A stretch of DNA of 64,000 nucleotides from the NCBI GenBank assembly GCA_903872155.1, contig CAIQJP010000026.1, forward strand, positions 23,333 to 87,332. Reading direction: 5' to 3'. Each line of letters begins with the position of its first letter. The first letter of the stretch is position 1. The notes below the pieces were generated by a model. That model made no database searches. It was not told the origin of the DNA and was given only the letters and a program-made list of their open reading frames with translations. Below are positions 45,571 through 57,100 of the stretch, piece by piece. Source of the DNA: an uncultured Actinomycetes bacterium (lineage in GTDB: Bacteria; Actinomycetota; Acidimicrobiia; Acidimicrobiales; Ilumatobacteraceae). A program made the translations under genes and the position numbers.

Positions 45571-45575
45571 CAACG

Positions 45576-45613
45576 AAACGCCCGATTGCACTCGCAATCG
45601 GGCGTTTGTGTTT
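45576..45613 (+). terminator. rho-independent terminator after tRNA-Tyr
   Basis: AAACGCCCGATTGC (45576-45589) pairs perfectly with GCAATCGGGCGTTT (45594-45607) around a 4-base loop and is followed by GTGTTTCTT. It is well placed to end the tRNA transcript. Confidence 0.85.
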
Positions 45614-45642
45614 CTTCAACGATGTGGCCGTAAAAGGAGCGA

Positions 45643-45677
45643 ACCCAGTCCCCCCACCAAAGGGTGGGCGACTGGGT
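45643..45677. repeat. 14-bp GC-rich hairpin upstream of the peroxidase gene
   Basis: ACCCAGTC/GACTGGGT and, inside it, CCCACC/GGTGGG form a stem of 14 pairs with a small bulge and a 4-base loop. No T run follows on the plus strand. It sits in the 249-base interval between tRNA-Tyr and the peroxidase start; role unknown. Confidence 0.5.
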
Positions 45678-45819
45678 CCACTTTCGATGGTTCTGCCCAT
45701 CGACAAGAAAAGTCTGCCACCAGGGAGTGGCAATGGCAAGCGTGTTTCTTGAGGTTGTTCTTACCGTTCTCAAAACTTCTTTACGGTCTTTTCATACCTG
45801 TGTTTGTCAGATTCTTGGC

Positions 45820-47343
45820 GTGAAACAAAAACTCATCTCCGCCATCGTCTTATCCGCCAGCTCAATCGCCGCCGTGAGTGTTGCCTCATCGCCAGCCGAA
45901 GCCCAAACATCAGCCGCATCAACCTGTGGCAAACCAAGCAATGGGTACGGCGAACTTTTCAGTTCGCTGCCCAATGCCTCGTGGGAAACCAGCGACTTAC
46001 AAGCATTGTCACTGGCCATGATTGCGCCCGCTGAAGCCAACCCCAATCCGCAGATCGAGGCTGATCTTGAAGACAACAACGCGATTCCTGCGGCCTACAC
46101 GTACTTCGGTCAATTCATTGATCATGACATCACCTTTGATGATCGTGCGAATGACTTAACGACTCCAGTTGATCCATCAGCATTGGTGAATAAGCGCACT
46201 CCACAACTTGATCTTGATTCGTTGTACGGTTCTGGGCCAACAGCATCACCAACTTTGTACAACGCCGACAGTATGCATTTGTTGACTGGCGCAGCTCTCA
46301 CTGGTTCTTCAGATACCGGTGCAATGGATTTACCGCGCAGTGCAAATGGTCAAGCGCTCATTGGAGATCCACGCAATGATGAAAACCGAATCGTTGCAGG
46401 TATTCACTCGCTCTTCATTCGTTTTCACAACAAAACCGTTGATCGCATCAAAGCCAATAATCGTCGACTTACTAACGCACAAGTTTTTACTCAAGCGCGC
46501 CAAGAAGTGACAAACGCATATCAATGGATTGTGTTGAACGATTATCTTCCACAAATTGCTGGACAAAAAACGAAGGATGCAGTTGTTTCGTTAACGCCAC
46601 AAGGTTGGAAGACAAATCTGCGTATCTACAACAACTGCGCGCAGATGCCCGTTGAGTTTGCGGTTGCGGCTTATCGCTTTGGACATTCACAAGTTCGCGC
46701 GTTGTACAAGATCAACCAAACAACTGATCGAGTGCCAGTGTTCTCGGGAACATATGTTGCAGGCAGCGATCTCACTGGTTTCTCGCCGTCACCTTCAACG
46801 TTTGCCATCGATTGGAACTTGTTCTTGCCGAGCGCGCCCGGTGCAACAGGAACCTTCCAGCCTTCGTACAAAATTGATGGCTCGCTCACTCATTCGCTGA
46901 GCTTGTTGCCGTTACCGACAACTGGTGTTGGCCCAGCCAACTTGGCTTTGCGCAATCTATTGCGGGGTCAGCAAGTTGGACTCGCGTCGGGTCAAGATGT
47001 CGCCCGAGCACTTGGCGTGACTTCGTTGACTGATGCCCAAATCAAGATTGGTGCCGCCAACGGAATCGCCACCGATCAGAGACCGATCACCGAGATCTCG
47101 GCCAATTTTGCGGGCAAGGCTCCGCTGTGGGTGTATGTATTGGCCGAAGCCGCCGCCAACCCGAATGTGAATCGACTTGGACCAGTAGGTGGTCGCATTG
47201 TGGTCGAAACCATCGTTGGGTTGCTGAAGTCTGACCCGACGTCGATTCTGAACAACAGCTCATATCGACCAATGGTCAATGGACGAAGCACGACCACGTT
47301 TGGTCTCAGGACCCTGGTGAATCTGGTGACCTCAGTGAGGTGA
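45820..47343 (+). CDS. exported animal-type heme peroxidase
   Basis: About 507 residues. From GTG 45820 the N-terminus reads as a Sec signal peptide (KQKLISAIVLSASS...AEA). ATG 45733 has the better ribosome site (AGGGAG, 5 bases) and would add 29 residues, so the start is uncertain. FGQFIDHDIT holds the distal His and the Asp that ester-links heme; YRFGHSQV holds the proximal His. IRFHN replaces the mammalian REHN, so the second ester-forming Glu is missing. It oxidises halides or organic donors with peroxide outside the cell. Confidence 0.88.
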   Translation: MKQKLISAIVLSASSIAAVSVASSPAEAQTSAASTCGKPSNGYGELFSSLPNASWETSDLQALSLAMIAPAEANPNPQIEADLEDNNAIPAAYTYFGQFIDHDITFDDRANDLTTPVDPSALVNKRTPQLDLDSLYGSGPTASPTLYNADSMHLLTGAALTGSSDTGAMDLPRSANGQALIGDPRNDENRIVAGIHSLFIRFHNKTVDRIKANNRRLTNAQVFTQARQEVTNAYQWIVLNDYLPQIAGQKTKDAVVSLTPQGWKTNLRIYNNCAQMPVEFAVAAYRFGHSQVRALYKINQTTDRVPVFSGTYVAGSDLTGFSPSPSTFAIDWNLFLPSAPGATGTFQPSYKIDGSLTHSLSLLPLPTTGVGPANLALRNLLRGQQVGLASGQDVARALGVTSLTDAQIKIGAANGIATDQRPITEISANFAGKAPLWVYVLAEAAANPNVNRLGPVGGRIVVETIVGLLKSDPTSILNNSSYRPMVNGRSTTTFGLRTLVNLVTSVR

Positions 47344-47393
47344 TGAACGCATAAAACCTAAGTAATCCATTAGTGAATTCGTGAAAAAAAAGT

Positions 47394-47406
47394 TATTACT
47401 GTAATA
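47394..47406. promoter_or_regulatory. palindrome before the TetR gene, candidate operator
   Basis: TATTAC-T-GTAATA is a perfect 6+1+6 inverted repeat 7 bases before the ATG of the TetR-family gene. A site this close to the start would suit autorepression; whether the TetR protein binds it is inference. Confidence 0.4.
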
Positions 47407-47413
47407 TCTTTTT

Positions 47414-48022
47414 ATGGCTGAAGCGCTTGATACACGGAGTCTTTTGATTGATGCGACGGTCAAAGAACTCGTGAAAACCGGCGCAGGAGTTCTGCGAGTG
47501 TCGGTCATTGCCCAAGAGGTAGGCATCTCCGAAGCCTCGGTGTATCACTTTTTTAAGAACAAGCTTGATCTCGTTGAGAGTGCCCAAATTGAGTCGTATC
47601 GACGAAGCCATTTAGAAATGATGATTCCGTTTCAGGCAGCGGTCGACCTTTCCGAAACGATCGATGATTTCAACCGGGCCATCAGAAAACTTTTTTCAAT
47701 GATTCATGCCCCCGAACGTCAGCCGCTTCGTGCCGTTCGAGCCCAAGCTCTAGGCGCGGCGGTGACGAGTCAGCGATTACGCGATGCTCTGAATGAAATC
47801 AACGAAGAAGTTCAGGGCCGAGTCACCGATGTGATCAAAAAGGCTCAGGTCCTGGGGTGGGTTAACCCAAATTTAGAGGCACGGTCGCTGGCGTACTGGG
47901 TCAATGCGGTCGTCCACGGCCGAGTCTTCATCGAGATGGACCCCGAGTGGGGCGATCGGTCTCATTGGGACGCAATTGCGGTCGAATCGGTGCTTCGGAT
48001 GTTTGATCCGCACCCCAAATAG
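47414..48022 (+). CDS. TetR-family transcriptional regulator
   Basis: 202 residues. The N-terminal helix-turn-helix is typical: SVIAQEVGISEASVYHFFKNKLDL at about 32-55. The C-terminal ligand domain (AVRAQALGAAV, LAYWVNAVVHGRVF) fits the family but gives no ligand. It lies between the peroxidase gene and the giant surface-protein gene, both on the same strand, and could control either. ATG 47414 follows an AT-rich palindrome; there is no strong ribosome site. Confidence 0.9.
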   Translation: MAEALDTRSLLIDATVKELVKTGAGVLRVSVIAQEVGISEASVYHFFKNKLDLVESAQIESYRRSHLEMMIPFQAAVDLSETIDDFNRAIRKLFSMIHAPERQPLRAVRAQALGAAVTSQRLRDALNEINEEVQGRVTDVIKKAQVLGWVNPNLEARSLAYWVNAVVHGRVFIEMDPEWGDRSHWDAIAVESVLRMFDPHPK

Positions 48023-48128
48023 GAATATTCATAATTACCTAAAAAGATTAGGCATTCGTATATATTGAGTAGGTGATCTGTAGGACTTACTTTCTGTCAT
48101 CCAAAGTGACACTAAGGGTCGTGCGTTG

Positions 48129-51100
48129 ATGCGCCTTTTGTCTTGGCTCAGGTTTAAGCCGCGAATCATTTTTGTTCCGTTCTTGGTCATCGGAATGCTG
48201 GCTTCGAATATTGAAGTGCCACCCGCAAGCGCTCTTGACAATATGACGTTGGTAGTCGACTACACACCCGACTCGTCGACAGTTGCTACATCGGTGATAC
48301 CTGGGAACAAGATTGACCTCACGGCAACTGCTCCTGTTGCAGTAGCTGGAACCACTCAACAAGAAATTGTTCAAGACATTGGTTCTCAATTACGACTGTC
48401 AAGTACAGCGGACATCATTGCACCCGCAGGGTGGGTGATTTCGTATTCAACAGATGGAACAACTTGGACAACAACTGCACCAACAACTCCAACCGGTTGG
48501 AATGCGGTGACCAAAGTTAAAGCCGCTGGTGTGCTTGTCAGTGAAGGTGCCGACAGTAGTGGGCGACAAATTGCCTCAACTGATGCGAATGCTGGACAAC
48601 CGACGACGGGTCAATTTCCGACAACTACTGGAGCAACAGGAGACGGTTGGAATGTGTTCTTTGATGACGCGGGACACATCTTCAACGTCTGGCACCATAA
48701 CGGCAGTGGCGGTTCGAACGTTGGCTCGAGTAATCAATCAATTGACTGTCACCTTCGAACTGGTCAAACGTGTGGTCCATCTTGGCCTTTCAAAATCGTT
48801 TCGCTGTCAACAGCTCCTCTCTTCAACATGCACACCAGTGAACAAAGTAATGGGTGGTTTGACACTGTTGATGACGAAATCTGGTTTCCGACGGTCTACA
48901 CATTTAATGGCGTGAACCAAGTTGGGTTTGGATGCATTAAAGCTGGAGATGTCTCGCTCGTCAATAAATGGTGTGGTGGAACTCCGGATAGTTCATTTAT
49001 TTCAGGTGGAGCTGCTGCAAATGTTCCGTCCACTGGATATTCATGTGGTCAATCTGCACAGATTTATGACTGCACCGGAGGACTTGCTCAATACAACGGT
49101 CGGCTTTTCACTTGGGCAGTAAATACTGGCGACATCGTGTGCGTTGATATTCGCGAAAATGGAGGAGCGGGAGGACCGTGCAGCACTGGCGGCCTCATCG
49201 ATTTCGGCGCCAATCTCACCAACGTTCGCTCAGGCAATTATCGCTGGCGTCCGACGGTAGGCGAATGGGGTGGCCGAATTTACGGTAGCGGTGGTCAAAA
49301 CTTGAAAGCAGTATGTATTGACGCCATAACTGGCGCATCTTGTGCTGGATGGACAAACCCGCGCGCGATTACTAAAGCCGCAGTTCACTTTTCGAAATTG
49401 CCAACCGCACAAGGAGGAGTGGCTGGAGCATGTTTCTCTGCACTTGGATCTGGAGCGAATGGTGGATTCTTTCAATGCTTTGATGCAACTGGCACCGACA
49501 TCTCAAGTTCGCTGACAACAAACTTCACGACGAAGTACGTCGCCACTTATGCAGTCACCTATGACGCTTATGCGCAAAACTGGGAAACCTATGGCAGTCG
49601 CATGTACTGGGGAGATAGTAACTGGGCAGTCGGACAAGGAAAGATTTACTGTTGGGACTTCGCACTCGACTCGTGGTGTCGTAACTGGACTGCATCTGGT
49701 ATCGCAGATACGAACTATCAGCTTGCAATCGACCCAACGAACCCTTATTGCATTTGGTCAAACTCAAACGACGGCATCATTCAAACGTACGATGCCTATA
49801 CAGGAGCAGCAGGTAACTGTGCGCTTCCGGCGCCAACTGCCGTTTTTGATGCAGGCGTCGTTGTGCCACGTATGGCGTGTTCGTCGGTTGACGCAATTCA
49901 AGGATGGCGTTCATTTGTTTTAACAACCACAAGCACGTATACATCGGCCACACTCACAGTTAAAAACTCGGCCGGAACAGCAATAACGGGTTGGTCAAAT
50001 ATTGCAATTCCTGGGAACAACACCGTTGATCTGTCTACTTTGGCGATCGCCGACTCAGGTCAAAGCCCAACATTTACTGTGAGTTTCACTGGACGTACCA
50101 CTAGTGGTGATGTCAGTGCACGAATTACAGCAGTTGGCGGCGCTCCTCAACTGTGTTTGCGCCCACTTGCGCCGTTGTGTCCGACAGGAACAGTTTTCAC
50201 ACCAGGTCAACTAGCCGCGACGACAACTACTGTCACGGCAGATGGAAATGCAACCGCTGGCACGACCATCACTCCGCTCAACCAGGCTTCTGCGACAGTC
50301 AATATTGACGCGACGACACCATCATCGTGTGTGAGTAGTTTGTCGGGCACCACCAAAGACACAGCCAATAACGTCATTGCAGGAGCGACGGTGACCCTCA
50401 CCGATTCGGTCGGTGTGACATTGCTCTACCCGGCAGATTATGGGAATGCATCTCTGCGTGGCCAACCGATTACGACAACGACTGATGCGTCTGGTAACTA
50501 TTCGTTTAACTATTTGACCCCAGGTGCGTATGCCGTCAAATTTGATGACGTACAACGTGCTGAAGTGACGAGTTCAGTTGTTACCGCGGGAAATGCCGGA
50601 ACTTTGGCGAACCGGACTTCGACTGATGCTTCAACCACAGTGACATCATTGGTATCTAAAGTCAGCACGATTACGTTGGCCACGCCAGGCGTCATCGATG
50701 GCGTGTACACGGTTATGCCAACTTTGACGAAGCGATTTTTCCCATCAACATTGGCAGTCGGTGAAGTTGGATCGCTGATCTTCACTTTCGTCAATGTGCC
50801 AGGCAACCCGGCGAAATCAGGATTGGGTTTTGTCGACACATTGCCAAGCGGATTAGTGGTTGATACCAATAACAACCTCATGACAACTTGTCCAGGTGGT
50901 GTTACCCCCTCAATTGACCCGAGCAGCATGTCAACAGCGACAAATACGGTCACTGTTACAGGAGGAAGCCTGACTGCTGGCGTTGCGTCGTGTGACTACA
51001 GCGTTTCGGTAAAAGCAACAGCTGCTGGCACTTACACGAATGGTGCGGGAAACATCACCACAACAGGTGTAATAAAAGAAGCAAATGACACTCTTGTAGC

Positions 51101-54100
51101 AACGACACCTAGTGCTGCGGGTGGCTTTTTGTGTGACACCAATATGTACCACATCACAAATAAGCAGCTCTACCGCGAAAGCCTCAATCAGACAAGAGAC
51201 TTGTCGTATGAAGTCGGGCCCAAATTGACGACAGCGGTCGTGAACGCAATTGGCTTTAACTCGGCTGACGGTTACATCTACGGAATTGCAACAACAGGCG
51301 GGGATGGTCTTGTTGTTGGACATTTGGTGCGCTACGGAAGTGACGGAGTTCCGGTCGACATGGGCGCAATTACCGGAAGCATGACAGCTGCCGATCTCAC
51401 CGCTATCAGAGGTGGCGACACTGATGATGCTGGAAACCTCATTGTTGGAAAAAGCGCATCAACGACGTCTATCTACTCAATTAATATTGCAACACGTGTT
51501 TCAACCACTATTACGTTGAGTGTGTCAATGTACGCCGCTGACCTCGCGTATTCAAACGGAAAGTTATATTCGCTGTTCGGCAATACTTTTTTTAAGGTCG
51601 TCAAAGACCCCGCTCCCGATTATTCGTGGGCCGTCACCACTGCAACGGTCTTTAGTAATACCGTTTCTGGAGATGCAATTTGGTCAAATGGTTTTGGTGA
51701 AGTCATTGTCTCGCCAGCGGGTTCGACGTACACACGAACCCTGTACCGCACGAGCAATCCATCGGCTGTGGCAGCTACCACTGACTTCACGCTGGTGTAC
51801 CCAATAACAACCAACGCTGACGATGGAGCGATGTGCCATAGCTCGCCAAAGCCAACAGCTTTCCCTGACACGACGGTTGGCCCCTTGAATACGCCGCAAA
51901 CAAAAAATGTTTTAGCCAATGACACGACGCCTTTGACGGCGGCAGGTACAACTTCAAACTTGGTCCCTACGACAATTCGACTATGTAATCCAACGACTTC
52001 ACAGGTGCCGCCGAACTGCACGGTTGCACCTGGGTCGACAGTCACCGTTGCAAATGTGGGTGTTTATTCAGTCAGTAATGCTGGTGAAATCACCTTTACC
52101 CCAGTGACTGGCTACACCGGGACACCGACACCGTTGGCTTATCAAGTAGCGGACGGTCTCGGCAATGTTGGCGACAGCACTTACACGCCGACAATCACTT
52201 CGACGACGCCTGTAGCGATGAATGACGTTTCATCGGCTGCTTATGACACCAATCAGACAATCAATATTTTGGCCAACGATTACTCTGGCACGCTCGCAAA
52301 TATCGATCCAACGACGGTCAAGATTTGTACGACACCAACTGCGGATTCTGCGTGTAATAGTTCGTCGCTCGTCGTGCCAAACGAAGGTACCTATACGGTG
52401 AATGCAGACGGCACAGTCACGTTTGATCCGCTGCCGACTTTCCAAGGCACTGCGACCCCCATTAAGTATGTCGTTTTAGATGGTCAGCAACAGCAGACAA
52501 GTGCAACCATTACTCCGACTGTTAATCCTCCTGCCGCTCCAGTGGCAACACCTGACACTAAGTCGGTCATCCCTGGCGGAACGTTGGCCTTTACGACATT
52601 GACCGGCAGTGGCGCACTCGCAACTTCCGGTGTTGGACTTAATACATCATTGACATGTTTGATAACTCCAGCTTCATCGCCAGATGCATGTGATGCTGAT
52701 GGAGTTGTCACGGTTGCCGGTGTTGGTACTTATACGTTGGACAAAACCACGGGTGTTGTGACGTTGGTGGCTGATCCGGCGGCAACTGCTGGCACGAAGA
52801 CCGCGCTGAAATATCAAGTCACCGATATCACGGGCCAGAAGGCAACATCAACTCTGACGCCGATCATCCCAACTCCTCCTGCAGCAGTTAATGACACTTC
52901 GACTGGGGCTTACGACACGAATCAAATGATCAGTCCATTACTAAATGACTCGGCATCTTCGCCCGCAACTTTGGTTGCGACAAGTGTGAAGTTGTGTGCG
53001 ACTACTGCGACCGCGAATTCGTTATGTGATTTGACGACGTTGACCGTTGCGAGTCAAGGCACCTTTACGGTGAACGCAAACGGTACGGTGACCTTTGATC
53101 CACTTCCGAGCTTCACAGGGGTTGCGTCACCGGTGAAATATGTTGTCGCAGATACAACTACCCAATTAGCGTCGGCGACAATCACGCCAACAGTGTCAAT
53201 GCCCGCAGTGCCGGTTGCGACCGCACAATCTAAAACAGTTATACCAGGTGGAACTGTTGCGTTCACGATGCTTACGGGTGCTAGTGGATTGGCAACTTCT
53301 GGGGTTGGATTCGATACTTCGTTGACTTGTTTGATTACTCCAGCTTCGGTACCCGACACGTGTGATGCTGATGGAGTTGTCACTGTTGCCGGTGTTGGTA
53401 CTTACACGTTGGATAAAACCACGGGTGTTGTGACTTTGGTGGCCGATCCGGCAGCAACCGCAGGTACAAAGACTGCACTCAAATATCAAGTCACCGATTC
53501 GTTTGGTCAGAAGGCAACATCAACTTTGACTCCTGTGGTTCCAGTTGCTCCCGTTGCGGTGAACGACACGTCAACTGGTGCATACGATGTCAACCAAACG
53601 ATTTCAGTTTTGACAAATGATGCAGTGACGGCACCGGCAACTTTGGTTGCGTCAACTGTCAAACTCTGTGCGACTACATCGACTCCGAATACAAGTTGTA
53701 CTTTGGATTCCTTAACAGTGGCCAATGAAGGTACATACACCGCCAATGCCAATGGCACAGTCACCTTTGATCCATTGCCAACCTTTAAGGGAACAGTCTC
53801 GACACCAGTTAAATACGTGGTCGCCGATTCAACAGGTCAGGTCACGAACGCAACAATTACACCAACAGTGAGCGCGCCGGCCACACCTGTTGCAACTCCA
53901 CAGGGCAAATCGGTTAATCCGGGGGAGACAGTCGCGTTCACAACGTTGACTGGTACATCTGGCCTTGCAACGTCTGCTGCAGGATTCAACACCTCTACAA
54001 CCTGTCTCATCACACCTGCGTCGTCTCCGGCCGCCTGTGACGCTGACGGCATCGTGACAATTACAGGGCAAGGTACGTACACGTTGGACCAAGTAACGGG

Positions 54101-57100
54101 CATCGTGACTTATGCGGCCGATCCGGCGGCGACAGTTGGAGCCAAAACTGCGATTACCTATCAGGTTCAAGACATCACTGGCCAAAAGGTCACCTCAACG
54201 TTGACACCAACAGTTCCACCGGCGCCAGTGGCTACCAATGACACATCGACTGGCGCATACGACACCAATCAGACGATCACAATTCTGACTAACGACACTG
54301 CGGGTGCTGGCGCAACGTTGGTGACAGGCAGCGTGAAGTTGTGTGCCACGACCGCGACAGTTAACGCAAGCTGCTCATTGTCGACTTTGACTGTTGCAAA
54401 CGAAGGTACATACACAGTCAATGCCAATGGCACTGTTACATTCGATCCACTGCCGACCTTTAAGGGCGTGGCTTCAGCGGTGAAATACATCGTCGCCGAC
54501 TCAACTGGTCGCACCGATGATGCAACAATCATTCCAACTGTGACTGCTCCTGCTGTACCCGTAGCGACAGCTCAATCAAAGTCAGTGATTCCCGGTGCTT
54601 CAGTTGCGTTCACGACGTTGACTGGCACCGGAGGATTAGCGACGTCGGGTATTGGGCTCAATCCGACAGTGACTTGCCTCTTCACACCCTCAACGACAAC
54701 GTGTGACGCCGATGGCATCGTGACGATTGCTGGCCAAGGTACTTATACGTTGGACCAAGTGACGGGCATCGTGACCTATGCAGCCGATCCAGCAGCGACC
54801 GCCGGAACCAAGACTGCTATCACTTATCAAGTTCAAGACATCACCGGACAAAAAGCAACATCAACTTTGACTCCAGTGATTCCGGTAGCTCCCGTCGCAA
54901 CTGCCGACACTTCGACGGGTGCTTACGATGTCAATCAAACGATCTCAGTATTGACGAACGATACGGTGACGGCACCAGCAACTCTGGTTGGATCAACCGT
55001 CAAGCTTTGTGCAACCACGACGACTCCGAATAGTTCTTGTACCTTGACGTCGGTGACTGTTGCAGGGCAGGGCACGTACACCGCGAATGCGAATGGCACG
55101 GTCACGTTTGACCCCTTGCCCACTTTCAAAGGCACTGCTTCTCCAGTGAAGTACGTTGTGGCCGATTCGAATGGTCAAGTAACCGGTGCAAATATCACAC
55201 CGACTGTCACCGCGCCGGCCGCACCAGTAGCAACTGCCGAATCGAAGTCAGTGATTCCTGGTGGCACCGTGGCCTTCACGACTTTGACAGGTACGGGCGC
55301 ACTCGCAACTTCTGGTGTTGGTCTCGATACATCGTTGACCTGTTTGATTACACCAGGTTCAACTCCTGATGCTTGTGATACCGATGGTGTTGTCACAGTT
55401 GTTGGAGTAGGTACCTACACGCTAAATGCTGCAACTGGTGTCGTGACACTGGTTGCCGACGCGGCTGCAACCGCAGGTACAAAGACTGCGCTCAAGTACC
55501 AGGTCACCGATATCACGGGTCAAAAAGTGACTTCAACATTGACCCCGGTTGTTCCGCCGTTGCCGGTTGCCGTGAACGACACGTCGTCTGGTGCGTATGA
55601 CACGAATCAGACAATCAGTCCTTTCACTAATGACACAGCGACGACTCCAGCGACAATCGTTGCGTCAAGCGTGAAGTTGTGTGCTACGACTGCGACAGCG
55701 AATACTGCATGTAATTTGACGACGTTGACTGTTGCCGGTCAAGGAACGTATACGGTGAACGCGAATGGCACGGTGACGTTTGATCCGTTGTCAACCTTTA
55801 CTGGCGCTGCAACAGCGGTGAAGTATGTAGTTGCCGATAGCAACACCCAGTTGGCCGGTGCGACGATCACTCCGACTGTCGCACTTCCAACTCCACCAGT
55901 CGCAACTGCTGATTCAAAGTCGGTGATCCCAGGAGGAACTGTTGCGTTCACGACGATTACCGGAACTGGTGGGTTAGCTACTTCTGGAGTAGGACTTGAT
56001 GCCACAGTGACGTGTTTGTTGACGCCTAGTACAACGACGTGTGATGCCGATGGAATTGTGACCGTCGCCGGTGTTGGTACGTATACGTTGAATAAGACCA
56101 CTGGTGTCGTGACTTTGGTGGCCGATTCTGCAGCTACGGCAGGAACCAAGGCTGCACTTTCATATCGCGTGACTGACACATTTGGTCAGACCGCAACTTC
56201 GACACTGACTCCGGTCGTTCCGCCGCTGCCTGTCGCAACCAACGACACTTCGTCTGGCGCATACGACACCAACCAAGTCATTAGTCCATTTACGAATGAC
56301 ACTGCAACATCTCCGGCAACAATTGTTGCAACGAGTGTGAAGTTATGTGCCACGGCAGCAACGGCGAATGCGTCTTGTAATTTGACAACGTTGACTATCG
56401 CTAATCAAGGTACGTATACGGTCAATGCGAATGGCACGGTGACCTTTGATCCGTTGGCAAGCTTCTCTGGGGTTGCAACAGCCGTGAAGTACGTGATCGC
56501 CGATTCAAATGGTCAAATTGATGATGCGACGATTACCCCGACAGTGGCGTTACCGCCTGTCCCAACTGCTACCCCTGAATCCAAGGCTGTGATTCCGGGT
56601 GGGACGGTGGCCTTTACAACTCTGACTGGAACCGGTGGTATTGCGACATCTCCAACTGGATTTAACACGGCGTCAACTTGTCTGATTACACCGGCGTCTT
56701 CTCCGGCGACCTGTGATGCCGATGGCATTGTGACTGTCGCCGGTGTTGGTACCTATACGTTGAACAAGACCACGGGTGTCGTGACCTTGGTTGCTGATGC
56801 TGGAGCTACGCAAGGCACCAAAGCAGCGTTGACCTACCAAGTGACAGACATTTATGGTCAAAAAGCAACGTCAACATTGACACCAACAATTCCTGCACCG
56901 CCAGTTGGAAACAATGACACGTCGTCTGGGGCATTTGATACCAACCAAGTGATCTCAATATTAACGAATGACACTGCAACGACTCCAGCTATTTTGGAGC
57001 CTTCGACAGTGAAGCTATGCGCAACAACGTCAACCGCAAATGCCTCTTGTACTTTGACAACTTTGACAGTCCCTAATCAGGGTACGTACACCGTGAACAG

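Noticed and set aside
45489..45680. Integration site of a genomic island at tRNA-Tyr
   Set aside because: No integrase, no repeat of the tRNA 3' end further along the window, and no other mobile genes were seen.
45542..45739. Minus-strand frame ending in GRAGFEPT across tRNA-Tyr
   Set aside because: This ending is a common false translation of the complementary strand of a tRNA T-arm; the tRNA fold is unmistakable.
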